This document shows positions 11,740 to 23,388 of a stretch of 64,000 nucleotides of DNA, piece after piece (position 1 is the first letter of the stretch; each line of letters opens with the position of its first letter). The stretch comes from Gracilariopsis chorda. Its lineage: Eukaryota > Rhodophyta > Florideophyceae > Gracilariales > Gracilariaceae. The stretch lies in contig NBIV01000145.1 of NCBI GenBank assembly GCA_003194525.1, forward strand, positions 62,001 through 126,000. The letters run 5' to 3'. Made by a program: the position numbers and the translations under genes. The notes under the pieces were generated by a model. The model was not told the origin of the DNA and did not search any database. It worked only from the letters and a program-made list of their open reading frames with translations.

Positions 11740-12099
11740 TTACGTCAAAGCATAGAGCGTCTGTAGGTCTGTTACTTCATGATCGTCCGATTCGTAATCA
11801 ATTGAAGCCACATCTTCCTTGAGGGAGTTCAAGACCTCTGACAAGACGTGGACACCTAGCGTATCCTGCTTGAGGGATTGCATAACTCCGTTCCGTAGAC
11901 GGGTGAAACAAGAGCCAGTCGTGTGATCACGGGCAAGGTGACCTTCACTTCCACAATTGTGGCATTTCATACGCTTGCCATCTTTCCCGAATGGGTTCCT
12001 TTTCAGTGGCTGCATCCGAGAAAGGTTAGAAAAGCGGCTACGGGGTACTTCGTACTGCTGTAAGAACGTGCCCAAAGCGGTCGAAGAAGCCCATTCCAC
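11740..12099 (-). pseudogene. copia Gag zinc-knuckle fragment
   Basis: KCHNCGSEGHLARDH follows the nucleocapsid knuckle C-x2-C-x4-H-x4-C, except that the last ligand is His. Basic residues lie just before it (RNPFGKDGKRMK). In retroelement Gag this domain binds the packaged RNA. An acidic linker (EDVASIDYESDDHEV) follows, as is usual before the protease. Confidence 0.6.
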
Positions 12100-12450
12100 A
12101 CAAAAGATTCCCTTCTCCTCTTCGAGTTGTATCTGTTCCCAAAAGGTTATGACAAAGTTTTTGAAGTTAAATCAAGCGGTAGTCATGTGGGAGCCGAGCG
12201 TCTCGGCCCAGGACTCGGTGATCACTGGCATGCGCAGGAAGCACTTCCTATATTCGTCCGATTGGAACTGAGGCGGTGCCTGAGGAGTAAGAATGTTAAT
12301 CTTATCTAAGAGGTGGGTACGACCTGAGTCCGAACCGGTAACATCTTTCTCCTACATCACCTGATTGATGCTGATGGGTTCCAGCTCGGCCTGCGCAGAC
12401 AGTTGACGATTGTTGTTATTTCACTCGTTCAAAATGGCCCTAACAATTTC

Positions 12451-13332
12451 TTAAAAAGGCATGTCCGGAGCAGTGTCCTCGAAGAAGTACTCCCAACCGG
12501 GTCCACCAAAAACATTCATGAAGAATTTCTGGCGTTGCTCATGAGAGAGCTCGAACTGATGAGAGCATACCTCATAGTAACGAAGGGTATATCGGATGGA
12601 TTTTGCATTCCAACCAGTAAATTTCATATCTTTGAAGTACGGGGCGACCGAAGTGGCCTTCTTCGAGGTATCCCTTGTACAGTACATGGGTGAAATCGAA
12701 GTGGATTGTTGTCCACATGGGGGAAGATTACCGTGGAGAATATTCTGACCGGCCACTGCACTCACGTTCTCAGTATGTCCACTCCGACTAATCGGTGCCT
12801 CCGACTGCGGCGAACAGTCGATCTGGACATAGAAACTTTGTGGTGGTTGGAGCGGTGAGAAATGATCTGTACCGGGTGGCTATGCTTAAGATGGATTCGC
12901 GGTTCGAATTTTTTTGTACGCGTCAACCATCTCAAGAATCTTGTTCTTGTCATTACCATATGCGGCACATACCCAAAAAAAAGACATAAGGCTCCTGCTT
13001 GCCCGATCAGTCAGTGACAGGGCATTAGGGATAACGTCCGAAATAGGAAAGGCGTTGAAGAACCGTGCGGTTTCATGCAATTGGACGATTGCATAAACTT
13101 TGTGACGGACTGTTTCTCGGTTTAAGACAAGAATCGGTGCCATGAGAGACGATTCGATGTCCGATTCCACTGTCTGCAAATCATGAAAACCATTTGCGAG
13201 AAAAACTTTCAACAAGTATTTCGAAAGGTCCGAAACGGCGTGCGAAATGTAGTTTTGAGCGTTAAACTTATCCAAGTCCTTCACTAGAGCAAAAGGTTCC
13301 GAGCAAGGCGCCTCTGCAGACCCGCCGGACAT
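12451..13332 (-). pseudogene. copia Gag N-terminal and capsid region
   Basis: Starts at an ATG (13332) 48 bp inside the 5' LTR. 13332-12886 is a 148-codon frame (FALVKDLDKFNAQNYISHAV). 12765-12451 carries the capsid-like YFKDMKFTGWNAKSIRYTLR and FELSHEQRQKFFMNVF. A frameshift around 12770-12890 separates the frames. Position next to the LTR and order relative to the zinc knuckle support Gag; sequence similarity alone would be weak. Confidence 0.6.
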
Positions 13333-13379
13333 GTTTGTATTAGTACGAAGAAATCAAATCCGGATTCACAGCCTTTTAA

Positions 13380-13738
13380 TGACTGGCTCCTTCTTTCGGG
13401 CACGGAGATAAGCGCAATCCATACACGGTAGTTCGGGCACGGAGATAAGCGCAATCCGTACAGGGTAGTTTCCGAGCGGTTATACGATTCTAGAGCCTTA
13501 CAAGGTAGAATACACTTAGAATTAAAGAGCTGATAACAGCCCCAGTACGCAGCCGGACACAGACAACTGTTGTTTCCTTCACTGCTTCTTCTACTCTGTC
13601 TATCTCTTGTTCCGAACCAGAGTCCGATACGGTCCAGTAGTTAGCCTAAGTGAAATTATTCGGACTACCGAAACGGTCAAAAACATCTATTCGAACTGGA
13701 GCGCCAACACAAGTCTGGCTTACAGTCACACATGCCCA
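13380..13738 (-). repeat. 5' LTR of the second-lineage copia element
   Basis: Partner of 6655-6992. Contains a tandem duplication at about 13396-13472. The inner flank (complement of 13361-13379) does not start with TGG, so its primer is not the one used by the other copia family here. Confidence 0.6.
13396..13472. repeat. tandem duplication of about 37 bp in the LTR
   Basis: GGGCACGGAGATAAGCGCAA occurs twice in a row; the partner LTR at 6655-6992 has one diverged copy. Confidence 0.7.
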
Positions 13739-13779
13739 CTCAAAGGATAAAAAGGAGGGCAACAGCAGCACTAAGCTAC
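13739..13779 (+). repeat. copia family A 3' LTR, second part
   Basis: CTCAAAGGATAAAAAGGAGG to GCTAC matches the end of the family LTR (compare 56697-56733). It resumes the LTR broken at 6654. Confidence 0.65.
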
Positions 13780-13869
13780 GATAAGCAACGCCTAAAGTCT
13801 TGAGATTTTGATTGGAGACTTGCTTCCTGCCTGCTGACAACACATGAAGAGTGGCGTCGCCGAAACCAT

Positions 13870-14015
13870 TGTGAATGGATCCACGTTGGCCACCAGTTGG
13901 AACTTGGAATACATTCCCTTCGTTCCAACTAAAGGCAAGAAATAAATGACCTCCCTGATGTGCCCACCCCTCAAGGTCGGAGGGGAGAAAAGTAGTTAAA
14001 TCCAACTCCGCTACA
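13870..14015 (+). repeat. 5' LTR of copia copy at 13.9 kb
   Basis: TGTGAATGG to CTACA; 146 bp; includes GAAATAAATG at the place of the family's TATA/AATAAA core. Confidence 0.85.
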
Positions 14016-14027
14016 TGGTAGCATCAC
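14016..14027 (+). other. primer-binding site
   Basis: TGGTAGCATCAC directly after the LTR; shares TGGTAGCATC with the other copia family A copies and the gypsy element at 51.4 kb. Confidence 0.75.
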
Positions 14028-15454
14028 TGCCAAACCACCAGCTGCACACCTTCCAGGCTTCCTTCGCGCGCGCTGCCCCACACCAACCCCCTCTGCCCAC
14101 GTGGCCACACACCCACCCCCTTAGCTTGCGCTTCCGCATACCCACCCCGTCTGCCTGCGCTGCCGCACACCCACCCCCTCGGCCCACGCAGCCACACAAC
14201 TTCCCCGACTGCCGCGCCGTTGCACCCACAACCCCTGAAGACCTTGTTTGGTTCCCCTGCTGCCGCGCCTCCGCACCCCTCCCCCCTACTGAGGACCTTG
14301 TATGGATCTCTGGCTGCTGCGCCGCCGCACCTCACCCCGTCGCCTACTCCACAACTTGTTTGGTTCCCCGGTGGTCGCCGCCGCCCAGCCCCCTCAAGTG
14401 CACGTACTACTTGGTTGCCGTGTTGTTGCCGTCCAACCCGTGCACATACTACTTGTCTGCCCTATTGTTGCTGCCCCCCTTCTCTGGCGCACATACTACT
14501 TGGGTGCCTTGTTTTCGCCGCCGAATTCCCCCCCCAGCGCACATACTACTTAGTTTCCGCGCTGTAGCTGCCATTTTCCCTTCCCGCCCGCACACTACTC
14601 GGTCGTCGATTCGTACCCCCCCGTATCCGGCTTTGTGTAAGGGAGTTCGCACTAGAAGCTCCTTGAAAGCCGCCTTGTCGTTGAACAACCTTTGCCCCTG
14701 GCGTCCGGTCTGGACTGATCACCTGAAGCTTCTAGTGGCGACTCATTGCAGTTACTGCACGCTTTGCATAGTGGTCTTCAACGTTGGATTACGAGTACCG
14801 AAGGCGAACTGGGAATTGCAAAGTCCTGAATAAGACCTCGCGGGTTCATTACCCTGCAAGGGAAGTTGAACATAAAATGAGCCAATTTGTAAGTCCTGAA
14901 TAAGGCTTCCGCCGCTATTACCCCCTTAGGGAAGTTAGCACTTTGCTGAGCTAAGGTTCGAAAGCCGAATACCGGTTGGGAATCGACTGGGGACTTGCAC
15001 TAAACCTGCGGGTAGCGCACTTGCCCTATAACTTGCTCAGCTGGAGACAGTGTAGCTTCTCGTACGTGGACATGTCTTGTCGCTTTGTCTGGGCCTTATT
15101 GAGGACAAACACGTCTTACGGAGCACGATCGCCACGCAGGTAGCGTAAGGGAATTAGAGGAGGCCAACTGGTGAACATATATCTTGCTGTTAGTAACTTC
15201 TCCTGGACATTCCGTAACTTACACGCACCCTCGTTCTGGATTGCGCAGAGCTTGGACAGGCCGCTAAACTCGCATCTCACCTAGAGAGTCTTACTCGGAG
15301 CCATACTTCTGAACTCTAGGAAACCGGAGATAGCATCTCTTGCCAGTGAACCCGGCTACGAAAAAGTAGTAGAAGGATCTCTAGACCGGTCGGGGACCAG
15401 TGAAGAATCCTTTCTGTCAATCTCCCTTCTTCTCGCGTTGAGTCGTACTCCGAG
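14028..15454 (+). other. untranslated leader of copia copy at 13.9 kb
   Basis: 1.4 kb before Gag. 14030-14630 is C-rich with loose repeats of words such as TACTACTTG and CTGCCGC. 14820-15040 holds a block conserved in the other two copies: CCGCTATTACCCC, AGGGAAGTTAGCACTT and GGTTGGGAATCGACTGGGGA, with its first part duplicated. ORFs across it are products of the C-rich repeats and have no domain. Confidence 0.65.
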
Positions 15455-16270
15455 ATGGACTCTGAGACTCAAAATGAAAATAAACGTACAATCCGTCTAA
15501 AAGAGGGCGCTGATTATTACTCTTGGCGCAGATACATTAGGGATATCATGCACTCCCTACAATCATTATTCGTTCTGACGGAACCTCGTCCAACTGAGGG
15601 TTCCACTGTAGCTCGAAAGAGATGGGATGAGGCCGATCGAAAAACAAGATCGGCCATCGTCCAGAACCTTGGCACGCAACCAATCGTCGTAGTCTCCAAA
15701 GTACTAGAACTAAAACACTGTTCTGCTATGGAGGTATGCAATAAACTGGAGTCCAACTACAAGAAGGACAACATACAGGTAAAGTTGACCCTTCCCCAAA
15801 AGCTAAGCATCCTGACATTCAAGAATGGTGACAACATACAGGGACATTTGCTAAATCTGGACACAACCTACTCAGAACTTGCTAGACTGAGTGACCCATT
15901 CACCGACAAGGAGGAAACCGCGACTCTGCTTCGCACCTTTCCGTACTCATTAATGGCCATCACACTGTTGGCCGATGCAACCAACATGGAATACGATCAA
16001 ATAGTTTCGCTTGCGCGATCTGAAATGAACCGACGTATTTACTGGACTTCTACATCTACAACTAAGATCACAGAGACTAAGAAAGATGGCTGTCACCCTT
16101 ACCCTGCTGCGAAAAAATATACAACCCGACGCAAGCATCATGCAAAAGGGAATAAAAAGGGAGTCGTTTGTTGTAATTTTGGAGGCATTGGCCACATCAG
16201 GGCCAAATGTTGCCGCAAGAAGAACAATAACCAACAACAGCCCAACAATAACAGCTCCAATAAATGTTAA
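15455..16270 (+). pseudogene. copia Gag region with a broken zinc knuckle
   Basis: 271 codons from the ATG that aligns with the Gag start of the two younger copies. Contains KKDNIQVKLTLPQKLSILTF and LLADATNMEYDQIV, as in those copies. The knuckle reads CCNFGGIGHIRAKC where the young copies have CWNCGRIGHIRAEC; the second Cys is Phe, so zinc binding would fail. The frame ends in an Asn/Gln-rich stretch, with a stop that the 39.9-kb copy lacks. Gag normally forms the particle around the element RNA. Confidence 0.8.
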
Positions 16271-16315
16271 AACAAAGGGGAAGGACGTAAAAACAATTGA
16301 GCTTGGGACTCAAAA

Positions 16316-19300
16316 ATGTTTCTCAACCCCAACAACCAAGGAAGGCCAAACGCTAATGGCAACCATGGCGACAGAAACAGGAACCACCACTGCAGACTCA
16401 TAGCAATGGTTAATGCCAGTCTCCATCGAGAAAACGTAACCCCACCATGGCTAGACTCTGGGACCAGTCATGTTTTCATCAAGGACAAGCTGTTGTTCTG
16501 GGAATATCACCAAACACCTCCGCAAACAGCAAACAATTGCGACCACCAGTCAGAGATCGTCGGGTGTGGAAAAATAAAGCTACCTTTCGGAAACGGACTT
16601 ATGTTACCGGTCAAAAATACCCCAACCTTCGACTCTAACTTGGTACCCTTATCCGTCCTGGCGACGTATGTCGAGGTATAATTCTCAAACTGCTTCATAA
16701 TTAGAGACGGCATAACGGGAAAAGTCATACAACAATCCACTCCAAGGGATGAATTCTATCCCCTACCAAGCCCTCTACCACCACCACAGGTACAAGCCGC
16801 GGCACATGCACCTGTCAATAGAACCAAGGATTGGCATCGGAAACTCGGACACCCTGGCCGAGATAAACTCTTGACATGCATTGAATTGTGTCAAGACGTA
16901 CCCGAATTCTCCCCAGACGACGTCAGCAATGTCATATGCCCTTCGTGTATTGACGCCGGTACCAAGCGTGCCCCTCTTTGGCAATCACACTCTGTGGTGC
17001 AGAGAATAATTGATTTAACGCACACCAATCTCAACGGTGCCATTAACCCGACCGGTTTACAAGGATCCAAGTATATGAAAGTACTCATTGATAACTACAC
17101 GAGGGCAAGCTCAATATAATTTTTAAGGAAAAAGACGCAGTTCTTTGAATCTGTCCGCTGGTACAAGGCTCGCGCGGACAAAGCACTACCTCCTAACCTA
17201 ATGTACCGCGTTCGCCTTGACGGGGCGGGTGAGAATAGGTCCGACGGCTTTCTCTGATACGTGATGGAGAATGATATAGTACTAAAGTTCACCCCACAGT
17301 ACGCACACCAATCCAACGGCGTAGCAGAGAAAGTCATCCAAGACTTGTGGAAGGTGGCTAGAAATTCCTGTTCGCCTCCAAGCTACCGCATGAAATTTGG
17401 GAGGAAGGCATCTCTCACGAAAACTACCTAAGATATCGCCTACCAAATCATCGAGCAGGAATGAAGGTTCCTTACACATTATGAGTGGGACGAGAACCGG
17501 ACTTCACAAACTTACTGAAGTTCGGGTAAGAAGGCCACGGCTTCATACACAGACCTGATGCCGCTGCGAATAAGAAGTTACTACAGCGCGCTATTTCCTA
17601 ACACTTCGCGGGAATGCAGAGCCTGCAGACACTGTACAGGATATACATCCCATCCTTGGGAAAAGTAATAAATGGCCACAAAGCAGATTGACCTTATGGA
17701 CTTTTCGTCTCTCAGACGATACGAAGCCGAGAAAATCATGAGTGAGAATGATGAAGATCATCTAGATGCTTCTCTTGCTCATTGCATCGTCACACGCTCA
17801 CAATCCACAGACTTTGATGATGATGGAAGAGTCCCCAAGAGCTTTGAAGAAGCTAGATTGATGCCAGAATGGGCAGAAGCCATCGACAGGGAGTAGTATG
17901 CATTTGCTTAGGGAGGCACTTGGAAGCTGGTTGATAAAAAACCCAACATGAAACCCTTGCCATTCCTATGGAGGTTCTTAGCAAGCTTATTATACTCCGA
18001 CCCTCCGCGCATTCTTCCAAAAGGCCCGTTGCGTAGCATGGGGCAACTTGCAGCGTCTGTACTTGGATTACGACACAGACAAATTGTACGCCCTATTTGC
18101 CCGACTTAAAACCATTTGTCGTTTGTTGGTAAAGGCTATAGCTCAAGGCCTGCTACTAGAGACAGTTGATATAAGCAATTCATACCTGTACAGGGATCAA
18201 TACGAGCCTTCAATCATGGAAAAACCCCAACAACGCTTCTGGATCATCATTTGTTCCTGGCAAGGTATGCTTGCTTCTAAAGTCAATATACGGCACAAAA
18301 CTGGCCGGAAAAATATGGGGATCCCTGATGCACAAGGAACTATTGCGCTTGGGATTTAAGCGGTCTAGCGCATACAGCCGACTATATACATACAAGTCCA
18401 ACAGTGGAACCTTGACCATCGTAGTGGTCGTTGTTGACCTACTGACATCGTCTCACTCCCGATCTCTTCTGGAAGACTTCAATTCAGATATGCAGAAGCT
18501 CTTCAAGGTTAAGGTTCTTGGAAATGCAAAACATTTTGTGGCCTTGGACATAATGAGAGACAAGAACGGTTTAAAGGTACAACAAAGCAGATATATTGAC
18601 AAGATGCTGCTAAGAAATGGTCCAGCCAGCTACAAAGTTTCACAGACTTCATTAGAGTCCTTATGTGACATCGCCGCACATCGAGAGAACGAACGGTATG
18701 TTCCATCTGGAGTACATGGCCGCTACCGGAAATTGGTAGGACCTTTGATGTACTTGGAGGTCTCATCGAGGACATACATCATGTTTGCCGCTTCAATGCT
18801 GGGAAGGCAGGTCCATGAAGCATTCAAGAGGCACCTTGGGCTAGCGACAAGAGTACTGAGATACTTGAAGGGCACAAAGGGTCCTTCCTTGTTCTTTCCC
18901 GCTAGTACTACAGCACCAATGGAGGTGTTCTGTGACGCAGATATAACTGGTTGTTGCCAGACGAGAAAGTTTACGGCTGGATACTTAATAAAGTTGAACG
19001 AATTACGTGTCATGTTGACGACCAAAAAAGCAAAGCATTGTTGCACTGTGGTCTAGAGAGGCAGAATATATTGCAATACCATATTGTAGAAAAAAGGTAA
19101 CTTGTTTGTGTAGAACCTACTGAGAATTGCGCAACGAAACAGTCCTGGAGGATGAAATTCAAATGTACCCCATCTTAGTAGGAACGGACAGTTCGAATGC
19201 TATGTCAATCTGAAGAATCCAACGGTCTCGGAAAGGAACAAGCATATTCCTTTGAAATATCACCACATGAAAAACCTGCTAGAGACCAAGGTAATTGACG

Positions 19301-19400
19301 TGAATTCAATGAGGTCTGAAGTGCAAGTTGCTGACATAGTTACGATGCCTGTGATCTTTGAAACGCTCAAAAGACTGAAGTTGCTTTGTGACTTAATTTA
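16316..19400 (+). pseudogene. copia PR-IN-RT-RNase H region, many breaks
   Basis: Recognisable in pieces: LDSGTSHVFIKDKLLFW (protease Asp, 16450-16500), DWHRKLGHPGRDKLL-type zinc finger (16830), integrase start LTHTNLNGAI (first Asp is Asn), and an integrase core with stops near 17120 and 17257. RT follows from 18271 with SIYGTKLAGKIWGSLMH and VVVVDLLTSS, where V-D-D has become V-V-D. The RNase H end runs to about 19400. At least half a dozen frameshifts or stops. The sequence stays colinear with the 1221-aa polyprotein of the 39.9-kb copy. Confidence 0.8.
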
Positions 19401-19628
19401 ACATCATCACTACCTTGTAAGTATCATATCACAAACCTTGCTTCATTTCGATCATCTCTGTTTTCAAAATAAGTATATTGGAATTATTGCGTCAAGTATT
19501 ATACGTAGTAAGAGTATCGTACGTTTACCGAGACTACAGATTTTTCGTATAAGGTTTTGCTGTGGTATAGGTTTTTAACGGTGGTTACTAATCGTAGAAG
19601 TCACAATCTGCGCTGAGTGACTTGATGG

Positions 19629-19638
19629 CGAGGTACGG
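19629..19638 (+). other. polypurine tract
   Basis: CGAGGTACGG immediately before the 3' LTR. Confidence 0.65.
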
Positions 19639-19785
19639 TGTGAATGGAGCCACGCAGGCTACCAGTTGGAACGTGGAACACAGTCCCCTCGTTCGAACTG
19701 GGGGCAACAAGTAAATGACCTCCCTGATCTGCCCTGCCCGCAAGGTTGGAGGGGGGGACAGGGATTCAAATCCAACCCCGCTACA
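19639..19785 (+). repeat. 3' LTR of copia copy at 13.9 kb
   Basis: TGTGAATGG to CTACA; 147 bp; followed by the target duplication ACCAT. Confidence 0.85.
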
Positions 19786-19790
19786 ACCAT

Positions 19791-20188
19791 GACATGTTTT
19801 TGTAACTGAACAGCAAATAGCACAGTAATTCATATTTGTGCAGGTTGCGTCGCGCCCCCGTTCAGGGTAACAGCAGTACCGCTGGCGGTGTTTGTATTGG
19901 GGGCGTAGACATGTTTCGCAGTGCGCAGGGTCTGGGAGAGGGGAAAGAGATGCAGTGAGAAGTCCTTTTTCTGTTCACTGCTCTCCACATTTGGCAATCC
20001 TTGCCAAGCACGTTTGATTTTATTGGAGCTACCATTGGCAACCCTCGTAGCAGCATGAGCTGCACGCGGTCTCGTCAGCATACGTAGTGCAGCTGACATC
20101 CGTAGTGCAACAGCTCTATCTGACACGGCACGGTGGAACGTGTGGCCATTACAGCCAGTTATACGGTGTGGCTGTGAGAGGCCACCAC
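19791..20188. other. no recognised gene
   Basis: GC-mixed sequence with a minus-strand ORF of 144 codons (20264-19830) that runs into the LTR relic and has no motif. Considered non-coding. Confidence 0.4.
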
Positions 20189-20586
20189 TGTTGATGGAGC
20201 CACGCCAGCCACCAGTTGGAACGTGGAATACAATCCCCTCATTCCAACTGGAGGAAATAAACAAATGACCTCCCTGATCTGCCTAATCTAATTCGGAGTG
20301 CGTCACGAGTGCAAGTCCAGAGAGTAGCTGGGATACTGACTTCGCTTGGTGGCAAAGGCGAGAAATAGCAGGCCCAAATTCCCCGTCCAGAGGTTTTCGT
20401 CTGACGAAAAACGTCCAAGGACCACTCGGGCCAAGTTTATTCGAGCAGCGCGAGCTCCGTGAGATCAGTAGCCGGCAAAGGTGCTGTGCGCAGCCAACAA
20501 TGCAGGGCCTTGCAAAACAGCTTTGCACACTGCCCTCTCCGCAAGGTCGAAGGGGGGGACAGGGAGTGAAATCCATCCCCGCTACA
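20189..20586 (+). repeat. copia LTR relic split by a 246-bp insertion
   Basis: 20189-20283 and 20530-20586 together match the LTR of the 13.9-kb copy (GAGCCACGCCAGCCACCAG near the start; GGGACAGGGA then CCCGCTACA at the end). No target duplication flanks the whole, so it may be a solo LTR with decayed edges or the end of a lost element. Confidence 0.7.
20284..20529. mobile_element. small unidentified insertion
   Basis: 246 bp inside the LTR relic, flanked by CTGCC on both sides (20279-20283 and 20530-20534). No terminal inverted repeats, no TG/CA ends and no coding capacity. The 5-bp duplication suggests transposition, but the element type is unknown. Confidence 0.5.
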
Positions 20587-20755
20587 ATGGGGCTTTCCAA
20601 ACACGGACAAAACGACACTTGGCAGACTTGGAGATGTCCTTGCCAAATGTTGGCCACTGACGTCTGTCAGAAAATATGAGTACACGAATCTCCCTAGATT
20701 ACAAATGGCTATACCTTAATCAAAGTTTCATGGCCATTTGTGCGCTAGGGAGACC

Positions 20756-21636
20756 ATGGAGTCTCGTTCAAGACTTCTCTCTTCGTCAACCTGCTCAGAA
20801 GCGTACACAGTATTCTTTTCTTTTCGGACTTTGAGACAGCTAACTATTTACCGTTATAACGTTCACAGATTACAAGATATAATGAGCGAAGTGGATGAAA
20901 TCTGCGAGACCGGAAAACATTCTCGAAAAGGAAGACTCAACTATAGCGTCGATGATGTTGAGTATCTGTTGGACTTAGTGGCAGACGTAGAACCCTTGGG
21001 TAGGAATCATTGGGCAGTTGTAGCCGAACATTTCAAACAGTGGGCAGAGACTAAGGAAAGGCCTCAAAGAACATTGGAAACTCTGAAAGACCAGTTTGAT
21101 AAACTTGCATATACCAGGAAGAAAACAGGAGACCCCGCCATCAAGCCAGAAGTGCGTCGTGCGAAGCGGATATATCAGGATATTCAGGCCAAAGCGCAAG
21201 CAACGCTCTTGGTAATGACAACGAAAACCTTGCGCCGTCACACGAGCAGATGCAGTGAGCCGTACATACGGCAGGAGTGCAAGGCCAATGACGAGAGAGA
21301 AGAATGTCGGATGACGGTCGCCTTCCATTAGCCAAGCGTATGCAGGTTGATATTGGAATGCATATGGAAATCATGACTATCACAATGATAGAGGTTGCCG
21401 GTTGTGTTATGCACGCGGTTAATGATGAGTCCAGTGTCGTACCACTGCCAATGATCAAGGAATTTATACAGAAAGAAACATCAAAGGCGCTGCGCAGCGC
21501 ATTCAGAGATTTAATACTACCAGCAAATCGTGTTGGAACTATTTCACGCACGGAACCCCTTCCGAGTATCGAAGAGATGCTGAAAACCTCCAATGATGAG
21601 AACGAATTTATCGATGGGTCTGGCAGGAACATGTAG
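20756..21636 (+). pseudogene. DUF6818 (Myb/SANT-like) protein, broken
   Basis: An ATG in a good context (ACCATGG, 20756) or the one at 20882 opens a frame to 21331. NYSVDDVEYLLDLVADVEPL, then HWAVVAEHF, TLETLKDQFDKL and TGDPAIKPEVRRAKRIYQDI match the DUF6818 three-helix, Myb/SANT-like domain, which is thought to bind DNA. Past about 21210 the expected coding continues in another frame with two TGA codons, then stays open at 21304-21636 (acidic, no motif). One frameshift and two stops suggest a pseudogene. A short intron starting near GTAATG at about 21210 is an alternative. DUF6818 proteins are often multicopy and TE-linked; that link is background knowledge, not shown here. Confidence 0.6.
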
Positions 21637-21706
21637 ATCCCCCAATAACCACCTTGCACGGTAAATGAGGAGATGACTTGCCTGTTACTGGGTATATAAT
21701 TCGTGT

Positions 21707-23388
21707 ATGTACTTCTCCCCTTCACACGCTGCCTTACAGAGTGCTTTCCAACGCCCTCACCTTCCTCGCACCATTCGTCACGCCACCCGTAACTTTAAAA
21801 TCGTTCATATCTTCCAAGTGCATTCCATCAATCCCCACCGACCGTCACAACCTTCACAGCCATGCTCGAAGACGCCTCATAACTTCAAGCTCCCGCAAAA
21901 AACCGTCTATGCGTTCTGACTGAGAGCCTCACAGCAGCACCTACGATGTGATCATAATAGGTTCAGGTTTCGGAGGTCTTTGCGCCGTTGCAGTACGCAC
22001 CGCATACGTTCATTTACCCTTGCTGCTAGAATCGCACTAAAGCCCTGGCGGCGTAGCACAAGGTTTCACAGTAAAAGCAGCCTAAAGAGATTTTCACTTC
22101 GACACAGGTCCGTCATTCTTCTGCGCATGGGATACACCCCGTTCGTTGAATTCCCTGAAACAGGCTCTTGATGTTGTAGCTGAACATGTTCCATCCGTTT
22201 CATATCCGTCTTTCTGTATTGTTGACTTCGAAATTGGTACCTGTTACCGTTTCTGAGAACGGGGACCGAACTTTGCGGAGCGTTCGACGACTTGCGGGAG
22301 CTGAGGCGGCGCATCAGTTGCGACAGTTTGCCATGTTATGAGGGATATGGATGTACCGGCAATTGCTTTATGTGGCGATTGGAAACCTTTTCCAATACTT
22401 TTCAGACCATGGGCAATGAACACGCTTTCTCTCTTGCCGTATGTTGGTAGTCTTACGCGCCCTGTTGGTGATATTCTCCAACGGATGAAGTTTACACACC
22501 CATGTGGAAAAATTATTTTGTATACGGAAGCGTTTTTGTTGTTGGAGTTGAAAACTGATGGTACCATCACAGCTAAAATTGCTTTCATGGTTGGAGAACG
22601 TTGTAAACCTCGCGCAATGCAGTTTCCAGTACGTGGAGCTTCTGCCATTGTCGATGCTGTTGTCAGAAGCATTCAACAAAAAGGGGGTATCACTCGCTTG
22701 AAGAGTCATGTGCAACGCATTTTGGTGGAAGATGGAGTGGCGGTGGGAGTGGACCTCAAATCTGAGGAACGAATGTTGCAAAGCATTTGTTTTCGAACGC
22801 ATCCTTATGTGATACCATTAATTATTTGTTGCCTACAGAAGCGGTTCCGTCAGCGTATCGACGAAAAGCGCTTCAAACCCCGTTAGTAGAGTCTTTTGTC
22901 CACGCTTTTATGGCCATCCTAGCTGAGGGCCTTGACGATATCATCGGATGCCATGCTGTGATTATGGACTCTGATAAGGATATTGCTTTACCTGGTAATA
23001 CCGTTATGAAAGCATACCCACCGTGTGGAGCCCTGATCTTGCGCCCGAAGGATGGCATTTCGTGCACTGCTACGCACTGGAAGACTACGACAAGTGCACG
23101 TCCTTGCGTAAAAACCGAGAACAGTATGAAGCCGCGAAAAAGAGAGCAGCCGAGCCGCTGTTCACCGCTGTTCGTCACATCATTCCAGATCTAAACGAGC
23201 GTCTACGGCACCACGATGCCTTCGTCAAACGTGGTAGCCCACTTACTCATGACAGATTCAACAGACGGTACAAAGGCACGTATGGAGCTGCTATAGCCAC
23301 CGACAAAGACGAGTTTGAATGTCCTGGTGACATTCCCATCAAGATAATCAAGCGATGCAGTGATTCTACTTTTCCCTGCAGTCACCCC
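21707..23388 (+). pseudogene. CRTISO-like FAD oxidoreductase, main part
   Basis: Resembles carotenoid isomerase/CrtH-type flavoproteins, which use FAD to isomerise poly-cis carotenoids in plastids. An N-terminal Ser/Pro/Arg-rich leader (21707-21919) could be a targeting peptide. YDVIIIGSGFGGLCAV is the dinucleotide-binding motif, FHFDTGPSFF the substrate-side motif. FPVRGASAIVDAVVRSIQQK, LVEDGVAVGVDL, FSNASLCDT and LTHDRFNRRYKGTYGAAI follow in family order. In-frame stops: 21921, 22038, 22083, 22254 and 22302. Frameshifts near 22785 and 23015. The C-terminal motif is cut off just after SDSTFP (23388) and reappears at 25267. Clearly non-functional. Confidence 0.75.

Larger units (their letters stand above)
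6655..13738 (-). mobile_element. Ty1/copia element of a second lineage, decayed
   Basis: About 7.1 kb flanked by related direct repeats (about 6655-6992 and 13380-13738). Inside, from right to left on the minus strand, lie Gag, a zinc knuckle, protease and pre-integrase, integrase C-terminus, then RT-RNase H, which is copia order. It interrupts an older copia LTR, with CTCAG on the left and CTCAA on the right as a mutated 5-bp target duplication. All ORFs are broken and the LTRs are diverged. Motif wording (ALMGMDVLEQ in protease, RRVTRSVLATEILAF in RNase H) sets it apart from the other copia family in this window. Confidence 0.75.
13870..19785 (+). mobile_element. Ty1/copia family A element, old copy
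   Basis: 5.9 kb with LTRs at 13870-14015 and 19639-19785 and the 5-bp duplication ACCAT at 13865-13869 and 19786-19790. Has a primer site after the 5' LTR and a purine tract before the 3' LTR. The LTRs differ at roughly 30 positions by eye, and the polyprotein has many stops, so this is the oldest full-length copy of the family in the window. Confidence 0.9.

Noticed and set aside
14015-14833. 272-codon Pro/His-rich ORF
   Set aside because: Starts in the primer site and crosses the C-rich leader of a copia element; frames on both strands are open for compositional reasons.
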